From: Paenibacillus polymyxa
Lineage (GTDB): Bacteria; Bacillota; Bacilli; Paenibacillales; Paenibacillaceae
Direction: 5' to 3'
NCBI RefSeq assembly: GCF_015710975.1
Contig: NZ_CP049783.1
Location: 5,776,001-5,840,000, forward strand
Length of the DNA: 64,000 bases
Under the pieces are notes generated by a model. It was not told the DNA's origin. It made no database searches and saw only the letters and a list, made by a program, of their open reading frames with translations. A program made the position numbers and the translations under genes. The stretch's first letter is position 1, and every line of letters starts with the position of its first letter. This document shows positions 56,993-64,000 of this stretch, one piece after another.

Positions 56993-59647
56993 TTACTTGG
57001 CCTCATACCAATTGCTGCCATAGCTTACTTCCGCTTTAAGCGGCACAGCCAGCTTTAATGCAGCTTCCATGGTAGCGGGAACAAGCTCTTTCATCGTTTC
57101 CATTTCCTCAGGCGGAACCTCGAATACAAGCTCATCATGTACTTGTAACAGCATACGGCTGCGAAGATTGCGCTCACGCAGCGCTGCGTCCATCTGCACC
57201 ATCGCCAGCTTGATAATATCGGCTGCGGTACCTTGAATCGGCGTATTCATCGCTGTACGCTCGGCGAACGAACGCTGGTTGAAATTGCTGGCGTTTATCT
57301 CTGGCAAATATCGTCTGCGTTCCAACAACGTTTTTACGTATCCATCCCTCTTCGCATCCTTCACAATATCATCCATGTAACGGCGAACACCCTGGAACAC
57401 GTCAAAATACTGGTCGATAAAGCGAGCCGCTTCCTTCCGCGTAATATTCAAATTTTGCGACAGACCATAGTCACTAATCCCGTAAACAATCCCAAAGTTG
57501 ACCGCCTTTGCAGAACGGCGCATATCGGAGTCTACAGCCTCTGCCGGTACACCGAACACATCGGATGCGGTCTTGGTATGGATGTCCATATCGTGAACAA
57601 AAGCCTCTTTCAAACGCTCATCATCCGAAATATCAGCCAGCACCCGCAGCTCGATTTGTGAATAGTCTGCCGCCAAAATCGACCAGCCCGGCTCCGATGG
57701 AACAAATACTTTGCGGATTTTGCGTCCTTCTTCGAGACGGATCGGAATGTTTTGCAAATTCGGAAATTGACTGCTCAAGCGTCCAGTTGCTGCAACCGTC
57801 TGCCGGAAATACGTATGCACTTTACCTGTCTTCTCCGAAATTTCTTTAAGCAATCCTTCGACATACGTCGATTGAAGTTTGGCAATGGTGCGATATTGCA
57901 ATATGTTTTGCACAATATCATGATATGGCGCAAGCTTTTCCAGCACCTCTGCATCGGTCGAGTACCCGGTTTTTGTCTTTTTAATAACGGGCAGACCCAG
58001 CTTATCAAACAAAATCTCACCCAACTGCTTAGGCGAATTAAGATTGAACTCTACCCCTGCAATACTGTAGATCTCACCCACCAACGTTGTAATCTGGGCT
58101 TCAAATTCTTTTCCCAAAGCGCGCAGTTCCTCTACATTCACCAAAATACCCTGCTTCTCCATATCCGCCAGAATGCGGGATAACGGCATCTCAAGCTCAT
58201 GGAACAGCTTGTGCATTTCCGTTTTTTCCAGCTCCGCCTGCTGCACAGGTACCAACGCTTCGATCACCGCTGCCTTACGCGCCACATGATCGGATAGTAC
58301 ATCTACGTCAGGAACTTTATATTTAGCTCCTTTACCAAACACTTCGTCGTCTGGACGAATCGATGACAAGCCATACTTGGCTGCCAGCCCACTCAATGTC
58401 TGATTGGCGTCTGTCGGATCTAGCAAGTATCCGGCCAGCTGCACATCAAACTCAGCTCCAGCAAACTCAATTCCATGCCAGTGTAAAGCCAAGTCCGTAC
58501 GATGCAGGTCATGACCGCGTTTTTTGCGTTCAGGGTCGGCAAGCCACTCCCGAATAGGGGTAGCTGCATCACTTTGTAGAACTTCCAGTGTCATAAAAAA
58601 CTGACGCCCTGTTGCGGCAAATATCAAGCCTACAATCTCAGCATGATGCGGATTATCACCATGCGTCTCAACATGCAGCACATCTACGTTATTCAGCACT
58701 TCTACCAATTCGCTGATCCGCTGTTCATCCAGCACAGTCACGTCTGCTACGGCTTCCTCTACGCCGACTCCAGCACTGCCGACCTCGCCCGAAAAGGATA
58801 AACGCTCCAGCAGGGACTTGAACTCCAGCTTCGCCAAAGCTGGTCCAGCCGTCTCTGCCTGTAGCCCGCTGAAAACCACATCTTCCAGTTGCTTGTCCAA
58901 CGTTACATCCCGATAAATGGTCGCCAAATCCTTGCTCATTCGCGCATCGTCAGCATGAGTCTCCACGCGTTCTTTCATTTTACCCTTCAGCTCATCCGTG
59001 TGCGCCAGCACCTCTTCAACTGAACCATATTGATGCAGCAGCTTGAGCGCTGTTTTCTCACCCACGCCCGGAATACCAGGAATGTTATCCGACGTATCGC
59101 CCATCAGGCCCTTAAGGTCTATGATTTGCAGCGGCTTCAAGCCGTAACGTTCCTGAATCTGCTCAGGTCCATACGTTTCCACCTCGGTAACCCCTTTGCG
59201 GGTCAAGCCGACTGTGACATGGTCTGAAGCCAATTGAAGCATATCCTTGTCGCCGGTCACAACCAGCACATTAAAACCCGCTTCGTCCGCTGTTTTGGAC
59301 AGGGTGCCTATAATATCATCTGCCTCATAACCATCCAGTTCAAATTGGGCAATACCGAAGGCGGTCAATAGCTCTTTCAGCAGCGGAAATTGCTGGGACA
59401 GCTCCGGCGGCGTTTTCTCCCGTCCACCTTTGTAATCCTCGTACCCTTTATGGCGAAACGTAATTTTACCAGCATCAAACGCAACCAAAATATGTGTTGG
59501 TTTGTGCTCCTCCAAAAGCCGCAATAACATTGTCGTAAATCCGTACACCGCATTCGTCTGCTGTCCGCTTGAATTCGTCAACGGCGGCATAGCAAAAAAC
59601 GCCCGGTATATGATACTGTTACCATCTATAAGCATGAGTTTATCCAT
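56993..59647 (-). CDS. polA: DNA polymerase I
   Basis: An 884-residue family A polymerase for repair and Okazaki-fragment processing. The 5'-3' nuclease is at about 1-290 (LMLIDGNSIIYRAFFAMPPL; DGYEADDIIGTL; PGIPGVGEKTALKLL). The vestigial 3'-5' exonuclease is at about 305-480; the expected acidic DxE motif is replaced (VLHVETHGDNPH), so proofreading is probably absent, as in Geobacillus enzymes. The polymerase domain covers about 490-884 (LAADYSQIELRVLADIS; RRSAKAVNFGIVYGIS; QVHDELVFEVP). GAGGTG precedes the ATG. Confidence 0.98.
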   Translation of the reverse strand: MDKLMLIDGNSIIYRAFFAMPPLTNSSGQQTNAVYGFTTMLLRLLEEHKPTHILVAFDAGKITFRHKGYEDYKGGREKTPPELSQQFPLLKELLTAFGIAQFELDGYEADDIIGTLSKTADEAGFNVLVVTGDKDMLQLASDHVTVGLTRKGVTEVETYGPEQIQERYGLKPLQIIDLKGLMGDTSDNIPGIPGVGEKTALKLLHQYGSVEEVLAHTDELKGKMKERVETHADDARMSKDLATIYRDVTLDKQLEDVVFSGLQAETAGPALAKLEFKSLLERLSFSGEVGSAGVGVEEAVADVTVLDEQRISELVEVLNNVDVLHVETHGDNPHHAEIVGLIFAATGRQFFMTLEVLQSDAATPIREWLADPERKKRGHDLHRTDLALHWHGIEFAGAEFDVQLAGYLLDPTDANQTLSGLAAKYGLSSIRPDDEVFGKGAKYKVPDVDVLSDHVARKAAVIEALVPVQQAELEKTEMHKLFHELEMPLSRILADMEKQGILVNVEELRALGKEFEAQITTLVGEIYSIAGVEFNLNSPKQLGEILFDKLGLPVIKKTKTGYSTDAEVLEKLAPYHDIVQNILQYRTIAKLQSTYVEGLLKEISEKTGKVHTYFRQTVAATGRLSSQFPNLQNIPIRLEEGRKIRKVFVPSEPGWSILAADYSQIELRVLADISDDERLKEAFVHDMDIHTKTASDVFGVPAEAVDSDMRRSAKAVNFGIVYGISDYGLSQNLNITRKEAARFIDQYFDVFQGVRRYMDDIVKDAKRDGYVKTLLERRRYLPEINASNFNQRSFAERTAMNTPIQGTAADIIKLAMVQMDAALRERNLRSRMLLQVHDELVFEVPPEEMETMKELVPATMEAALKLAVPLKAEVSYGSNWYEAK

Positions 59648-59742
59648 TTCGCACCTCGCAAGTTCATCAATGCATTCGTAACGTTCTTACGTATTACGCA
59701 TTCCTCTTCCTATCTTAACATACAAGACTCTTTTTCAGAAAA

Positions 59743-59812
59743 AAACGGCTGTTTCCTAGCCAAATTTGCCTTTTGTTCAAGACAAATCTGGATTAGAAAC
59801 AACCGCTATATA
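59743..59812 (-). terminator. Long terminator after phoU
   Basis: On the minus strand AGCGGTTGTTTCTAATCCAG and TGGCTAGGAAACAGCCG form an extended imperfect stem ending in TTTTTTT. It separates the pstB-phoU transcript from polA. Confidence 0.75.
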
Positions 59813-59821
59813 CTAAAAGCC

Positions 59822-60481
59822 TTACTGGTTCAAATCTGGTCGCTCTCCTGTCACGAGATATACAGTGCTTTCACCGATATTCGTAGCATGGTCGCCAATG
59901 CGTTCAATGTAACGTCCTACGAGCAGTTGCAGCATGGCTTGTGAAGCCTCTGCTGGCTTTTCTACCATAAAAGCGTATAGATCGCTGATCATGTGGCTGT
60001 ACAAGGAATCCACCCGATCATCCTCTTTAGCCATTTTGTAGGCCAGATCTGTATTTTCATCCAAATAGGATTTGATCGCATCGTCGATCATTTCTTTAAC
60101 AATGGAAGCCATGTGTGGAATATCCACTAACGGCTTCATCGCCTGCTGCCCTTCCAAGCGAAGTGTGACCTTGGCAATATCAAGTGCCAAATCACCCATC
60201 CGTTCCAAATCACTGGAAATTTTAAATGCAACAATGATCCGGCGTAAATCCTTCGCTACTGGCTGCTGGGTAATAATGAGCTTGGAGCCCATATCTAGAA
60301 TATTTTCTTCCATTGTATTGAGGGATGCATCATTTTTGACTACCTGCTGGGCCATTTCTGTATTTTTGGTCTGCAAACATTCAATAGCCTGATCGAGCGC
60401 CTTCGAAACGTGTGCACCCATTTCGCGCAGTACGGCTCTCAGTTCTTCTAATCCTTCATCAAAACCTTTTCTACGTATCAT
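59822..60481 (-). CDS. phoU: Phosphate-signalling protein PhoU
   Basis: A 219-residue protein of two three-helix PhoU repeats with the conserved acidic metal-binding patterns (ISSDLERMGDLALDIAKV; LVGRYIERIGDHATNIGE). It damps Pho signalling and Pst transport by contacting PhoR and PstB. It is directly downstream of pstB (39 bp) in the same transcript. Confidence 0.96.
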   Translation of the reverse strand: MIRRKGFDEGLEELRAVLREMGAHVSKALDQAIECLQTKNTEMAQQVVKNDASLNTMEENILDMGSKLIITQQPVAKDLRRIIVAFKISSDLERMGDLALDIAKVTLRLEGQQAMKPLVDIPHMASIVKEMIDDAIKSYLDENTDLAYKMAKEDDRVDSLYSHMISDLYAFMVEKPAEASQAMLQLLVGRYIERIGDHATNIGESTVYLVTGERPDLNQ

Positions 60482-60520
60482 TTCGAAGTCACCCCTTCTC
60501 GCATAATCATCAATTTGGCT

Positions 60521-61279
60521 TTAGCCAAAACGCCCGGAAATATAATCTTCCGTACGTGAATCCTGTGGCGTGGAAAACATCGTCTCTGTATCCGCTGCCT
60601 CTACTACAAACCCATTCAAAAAGAACGCAGTTCGACCAGACACCCGCGCTGCCTGATGCATGTTATGCGTCACCATGACGATGGTATACGTGTCCCTTAA
60701 TTCTTGAACCAGTTCTTCAATTTTCATCGTTGAGATCGGGTCCAGCGCAGATGTCGCCTCGTCCATAAGTAAAATGTCTGGCTGTACAGCAAGCGCCCGG
60801 GCAATACATAGCCGTTGTTGCTGTCCGCCGGACAAGCTCAGAGCAGAACGCTTGAGAAAATTTTTAACCTCTTCCCAAAGTGCTGCCTGCCGTAGGCTTT
60901 GCTCTACCAGTTCATCTAACTTGTCCTTTTGCCGGATTCCATGCAACCGCGGACCATAGGCCACGTTATCATAAATGGATTTGGGAAACGGGTTAGGCTG
61001 TTGAAAAACCATTCCCACCTGTTTACGCAGCGTTTCTACTTCCATAGTATCACCGTATATATCCTGACCGGCAATGCTCACGGTGCCTTCAATACGCGTT
61101 CCCGGTATCATGTCATTCATCCGGTTTAGCGTACGCAGCAAGGTTGATTTTCCACAGCCGGATGGGCCGATGAAGGCTGTTACCGTTTTTTCAGGAATAT
61201 CCAGGTTTATATGTTTCAGCGCGTGGAATTTTTCATAATACAAGTTCAGCTTATCAATCCGGATTACGGAATCATTCAT
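60521..61279 (-). CDS. pstB: Phosphate ABC transporter ATP-binding protein PstB
   Basis: A 252-residue ATPase of the high-affinity phosphate importer: Walker [22 protein letters not shown]-loop [19 protein letters not shown], signature [18 protein letters not shown], Walker [14 protein letters not shown] and the H-loop VTHNMHQA. The permease and binding-protein genes pstSCA are not upstream of it here, so pstB-phoU is split off. AAGGAG precedes the ATG. Four phased Pho boxes and a -10 element lie upstream. Confidence 0.97.
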   Translation of the reverse strand: MNDSVIRIDKLNLYYEKFHALKHINLDIPEKTVTAFIGPSGCGKSTLLRTLNRMNDMIPGTRIEGTVSIAGQDIYGDTMEVETLRKQVGMVFQQPNPFPKSIYDNVAYGPRLHGIRQKDKLDELVEQSLRQAALWEEVKNFLKRSALSLSGGQQQRLCIARALAVQPDILLMDEATSALDPISTMKIEELVQELRDTYTIVMVTHNMHQAARVSGRTAFFLNGFVVEAADTETMFSTPQDSRTEDYISGRFG

Positions 61280-61348
61280 GGATTTATGATCTCCTTCGTG
61301 TTGCAGTTATGGTCCTCAAGCATTGCACCTGATTTGCACAATATGAAG

Positions 61349-61402
61349 ATTATATAAGCTGTGTGTAAATTCAGTGTGGTGGATTTGTTAACGGTATGTA
61401 AA
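61349..61402 (-). promoter_or_regulatory. Pho-regulated promoter of pstB-phoU
   Basis: On the minus strand TTTACA, TTAACA, ACCACA and TTTACA start exactly 11 bp apart (arms at 61397-61402, 61386-61391, 61375-61380, 61364-61369), matching PhoP's TT(A/C/T)ACA repeat with 5-bp spacers. TATAAT (61354-61349) follows. Confidence 0.9.
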
Positions 61403-61406
61403 ATGA

Positions 61407-62531
61407 TCAAGAACTCAGCATGAGCTCAAGCTCCTGTGCTATTCCAGCTGCATTCAAGGCAGCTTCTTCTGCGGAACGGGACATTTCACTATTTTTAGCC
61501 TCTATTTCATCGACTGCCTGCAATAATTTGGAAAACGTTTGGGTTCCGGCAGATATAAATTTAGAGCCTGTATGAATCTGCTGCATACTCGTATCCGTCA
61601 GTTCAGCAGTGTCACGCAGCATTTGCTCAATATGAGCGAGTAAGCCGGTAATCTGTACAGAAAAAGCTTTGGTCTGGAGTGACATATTCCGAACCTCTTG
61701 AGACACAATCTGAAAGCCACGCCCGTGTTCGCCAGCATGGGCCGCTTCAATAGACGCATTGATCGCCAGCAATCCGCTGTGATCTGCCAATGCACGAATG
61801 GATGAGGCCATGCCCGCAATATCATTCAGCGATTGGGTTAAGGCTGTCATCTGCTCATGCTGGCGCTTCATTTGTTCCGTTACTGCATGATAAGAAAGCA
61901 GAACATCCTCCAGTTCCACTTTACCACGGCGGGATAATTCACTCATTGAGCGAGTTAGCTGCACACTGTCATCCGCCTCTTTCGCTGCATCCAAAACAGT
62001 CATCCGAATACGCTGGACTCCGTCATAGCTATGTCGAATCACATCGCCCCGATCTTCGTCTGCTTCTCTTTGCATTCGTTGAACGACAGACAGGATATCA
62101 CGAATTGTGAGTACACCGAGTAATCTTGTCCCTTCCTTTATCAATAAACAATCGTAAAAACGCTGATCTTCACGCATCATCGCCTGTTCTACAATTTCCG
62201 CTGCCGGACTTTTCAAATCCACAATTAATGTATTCGGATCGGCAAATAGGGAAGCCGGTTTATCATAGAACAACGCCGCAGCGAACCTGCCCGTAAAATG
62301 ACGATTGTATGCATCTCTCATGATAATGCCCAATGGAAGGTCATATTTATCCACGACGATGACACAGGGGATATCTTCCTGTGCTTTCATGAGTGCTAAC
62401 AGTTCTTTGCAAGACATATCCGTGCCAATGATCGGAACCTCCCGGCATGGCACATAGGTAGTAATCGGCTTGAACGTTTCACGTTCAATCACGGCAGTGG
62501 AACTCGGCTGGGTCTTTGGTTCCGTTATCAT
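61407..62531 (-). CDS. Soluble CBS-domain chemoreceptor-like signalling protein
   Basis: A 374-residue cytoplasmic protein without membrane segments. Residues about 25-170 form a CBS pair (CKELLALMKAQEDIPCVIVV; LIKEGTRLLGVLTIRDILSV), which usually bind adenine nucleotides. Residues about 175-374 form a shortened methyl-accepting chemotaxis signalling coiled coil with the tip LLAINASIEAAHAGEHGRGF. It thus couples a nucleotide-type sensor to a chemoreceptor output module. It sits between the PhoP-like regulator and pstB and has its own Pho-box pair, so it should be induced by phosphate starvation. Function unproven. Confidence 0.85.
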   Translation of the reverse strand: MITEPKTQPSSTAVIERETFKPITTYVPCREVPIIGTDMSCKELLALMKAQEDIPCVIVVDKYDLPLGIIMRDAYNRHFTGRFAAALFYDKPASLFADPNTLIVDLKSPAAEIVEQAMMREDQRFYDCLLIKEGTRLLGVLTIRDILSVVQRMQREADEDRGDVIRHSYDGVQRIRMTVLDAAKEADDSVQLTRSMSELSRRGKVELEDVLLSYHAVTEQMKRQHEQMTALTQSLNDIAGMASSIRALADHSGLLAINASIEAAHAGEHGRGFQIVSQEVRNMSLQTKAFSVQITGLLAHIEQMLRDTAELTDTSMQQIHTGSKFISAGTQTFSKLLQAVDEIEAKNSEMSRSAEEAALNAAGIAQELELMLSS

Positions 62532-62612
62532 CGTTCTGAAGTCCCCTTTTTTTAACTACTTGGAGTGACGGGAACATCATATCGGTCATTTGTTGATTTT
62601 AATGGCTAGTTT

Positions 62613-62629
62613 TGTCAACGAAATGTAAA
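62613..62629 (-). promoter_or_regulatory. Pho-box pair upstream of CBS-chemoreceptor gene
   Basis: On the minus strand TTTACA-TTTCG-TTGACA: two TTxACA hexamers with a 5-bp spacer, about 80 bp before the start of the gene at 62531. Confidence 0.7.
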
Positions 62630-62671
62630 ATCACAAAATGGACATAAAAGTTGCTGCTACGGCCTGGAAAG

Positions 62672-62712
62672 AGAAAAACGCTCCTCATTTATAACAAATG
62701 AGAAGCGCTTCT
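62672..62712 (-). terminator. Terminator overlapping the response regulator stop
   Basis: On the minus strand GCGCTTCTCATTTG and AAATGAGGAGCG pair around a short loop, followed by TTTTTC. The 5' arm contains the last codons of the response regulator gene. Confidence 0.8.
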
Positions 62713-63420
62713 TTTTTTATTTACAACCAGCTTATACCCCACTCCGCGGATCGAATCAATATGAACCGAGTCGGGATCAAGCTCCAGCTTTTTACGTAAG
62801 GAGCTGACGTGTACATCCACCGTCCGTTGACCACCGATGTAGTCAAAGCCCCACACGGCATTCATTAGATCATCTCGAGTCAGGACGACACCCGGCTTGC
62901 GGGACAAATAGAGAAGTACCTCAAATTCCTTGGGTCTTAAGCTGATGGATTGACCTCCAAGAATGACTTCATATTTTTCAGGGTAGATTTCCAGCTCGCC
63001 CAGTTGAATTTTGGAGCCATCCTTCTGTTCAGACAGCACTCCCTCATCCCCTCCGGATGTTCTTCGCAGCACAGCCGTTACGCGGGCCAACAGCTCAGAA
63101 ACGCCAAAGGGCTTTGTGATGTAGTCATCAGCACCCGACTTCAGTCCTTGGACAACCTCAGCCTCCCCGTTTTTAGCGGTGAGAATAATGATAGGTGTCG
63201 TCAGCCCCTGATGGCGAAGTCTGCTCAGAATGTCCAGTCCATTCATTCCCGGCAGCATCAAGTCCAGCAGGATCAAATCGTAGGATTCTCTGGACGCTCT
63301 TTCAAACCCAGCACTGCCATGATCCTCCGTGTCCACTTCGAAACCTTCTTGTATCAAATTGTAGGATAGCAATCTGGAAAGCGTTGGTTCATCCTCAATA
63401 ACCAGCAAACGTTGTCCCAT
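62689..63420 (-). CDS. phoP: PhoP/PhoB-like OmpR-family response regulator
   Basis: A 243-residue response regulator. The receiver domain (1-120) has the acidic pair in LLVIEDEPTLSRLL, the phosphorylation Asp in DLILLDLMLPGMNG and the Lys in DDYITKPFGVSELL. The OmpR winged helix (about 140-235) is SLRPKEFEVLLYLSRKPGVV and RTVDVHVSSLRKKLE. The closest pattern is PhoP. ATG 63420 (MGQRLLVIE) is preferred, with AGGAG about 13 nt upstream; MKLLMGQ at 63432 is possible. It lies downstream of phoR rather than upstream as in Bacillus, and has its own Pho-box pair. It may be PhoP itself or a paralog. Confidence 0.85.
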   Translation of the reverse strand: MGQRLLVIEDEPTLSRLLSYNLIQEGFEVDTEDHGSAGFERASRESYDLILLDLMLPGMNGLDILSRLRHQGLTTPIIILTAKNGEAEVVQGLKSGADDYITKPFGVSELLARVTAVLRRTSGGDEGVLSEQKDGSKIQLGELEIYPEKYEVILGGQSISLRPKEFEVLLYLSRKPGVVLTRDDLMNAVWGFDYIGGQRTVDVHVSSLRKKLELDPDSVHIDSIRGVGYKLVVNKKRSASHLL

Positions 63421-63519
63421 TAATAACTTCATCTCCTGTTTACCTGTTAAAGGCGCATTAGTCAAAATCCTGAAATCTTTTCCATGCTCATGCGACACCC
63501 GTTTATTTTATCACGGCAT

Positions 63520-63536
63520 TGTTAACACAATGTAAA
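63520..63536 (-). promoter_or_regulatory. Pho-box pair between phoR and the response regulator
   Basis: On the minus strand TTTACA-TTGTG-TTAACA, two hexamers with a 5-bp spacer, 100 bp before the response regulator start and just after the phoR stop. Confidence 0.75.
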
Positions 63537-63548
63537 AAATGTTATAGT

Positions 63549-64000
63549 TCATTCTTCCTGCTGCAATAACGGTAATTCAACGGTAAACGTCGTACCCAAA
63601 CCAAGCTCGCTTTCGACCGAAAGTGTACCATGATGCAGATCAACCAGGTGCTTGACGATAGATAATCCCAACCCCGTTCCGCCCGAGTTGCGTGAGCGAC
63701 CTTTGTCCACCCGATAAAAGCGCTCAAAGATACGTGGCAGGTCCTTTTTCGGTATCCCAATACCCGTATCACTGACTGTAAATACGACCTTTTCCGTGTC
63801 ATGGTCTCGCTGTAGCGTTATAACCTTGATTTTTACCTTGCCGCCATCAAGTGTATAGTTAATGCCATTAGACAAAAGGTTCAGGAAAATCTGCTGAAGC
63901 TTATCTTCATCTGCCTCCATAAACAATTCATCCGGGATATCCATGTGCAGTGTAATCCTTTTCTTCGCTGCTACATTGTTCAGTTTCTCCAGCAATGATT
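63549..64000 (-). CDS. phoR: Sensor histidine kinase PhoR, C-terminal part (cut by window end)
   Basis: The last 150 residues or so of a sensor kinase. The frame is open to the window edge, so the 5' part (sensor, PAS, HAMP, HisKA) is missing. The HATPase domain is complete: N-box IFLNLLSNGINYT, G1 VSDTGIGIPKKDLPRI, F-box IFERFYRVDKGRSRNSGG and G2 TGLGLSIVKHLV. The F-box wording closely matches PhoR of Bacillus. It phosphorylates the Pho response regulator when phosphate is scarce. Confidence 0.92.
   Translation of the reverse strand, partial: SLLEKLNNVAAKKRITLHMDIPDELFMEADEDKLQQIFLNLLSNGINYTLDGGKVKIKVITLQRDHDTEKVVFTVSDTGIGIPKKDLPRIFERFYRVDKGRSRNSGGTGLGLSIVKHLVDLHHGTLSVESELGLGTTFTVELPLLQQEE

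Overview
The window looks like a chromosomal segment of a spore-forming low-to-mid-GC Firmicute, most likely Paenibacillus (polymyxa-like). Support: an alpha/beta-type SASP, a YjcZ-type micro-protein and YtaF (sporulation); Bacillus-type signals (strong GGAGG ribosome sites, a CIRCE operator, LicT RAT antiterminators, 11-bp-phased Pho boxes); and a phoR/polA/mutM/ytaF/coaE block as in Bacillus relatives. Genus assignment is inference from gene content.

Layout. 1-2.9 kb: FabV enoyl reductase and a divergent HxlR regulator/quinone reductase pair. 2.9-4.9 kb: tRNA-Leu, then an IS1182-type element that landed in a transcription terminator and duplicated it, with its transposase split by a -1 frameshift. 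4.9-11 kb: two GNAT acetyltransferases, a conserved unknown, two paralogous secreted PPC-like proteins (with a decayed copy of the nspC 3' end between them) and the carboxyspermidine-route polyamine pair. 11-18.4 kb: htpG under CIRCE control among immunity-like genes (colicin-immunity type, SUKH, a beta-propeller protein, an unknown), a secreted phosphodiester glycosidase and a YjcZ peptide.

18.4-27.1 kb is an AT-rich accessory block flanked by gene debris. It holds five tightly packed genes for phosphonate biosynthesis: a cytoplasmic TPR protein fused to an alkaline-phosphatase-superfamily (sulfatase-like) enzyme with Thr at the nucleophile position, PEP mutase fused to a degenerate nucleotidyltransferase, phosphonopyruvate decarboxylase, a SAM methyltransferase, and an AEP cytidylyltransferase-AEP transaminase fusion. 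The set predicts a (possibly methylated) CMP-activated aminoethylphosphonate passed to an unidentified acceptor. It is the best candidate here for an undescribed system.

27-40 kb: a MetE-like methyltransferase with a LysR regulator; the bgl operon (licT, bglP, bglA) with two RAT/terminator switches; a tautomerase/CMD pair divergent from a LysR; and the fructose operon fruR-fruK-fruA, where fruA is broken by a one-base loss in a C/G run. 40-52.5 kb: ankyrin protein, Crp/Fnr regulator, HEAT-type DNA alkylation-repeat protein, chemoreceptor, an AraC regulator read in frame into a siderophore-binding lipoprotein that has its own internal Fur box and ribosome site, a radical SAM/SPASM protein, and a MerR-GNAT-hydrolase operon with a textbook 19-bp-spacer MerR promoter.

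52.5-64 kb: tRNA-Lys and tRNA-Ala, nrdR, a SASP, then the minus-strand block coaE, ytaF, mutM, polA, phoU, pstB, a CBS-chemoreceptor hybrid, a PhoP-like regulator and the 3' part of phoR. Three Pho-box arrays precede pstB, the CBS protein and the response regulator, so this block is a phosphate-starvation regulon. Functions are read from motifs and family knowledge; no database search was run.
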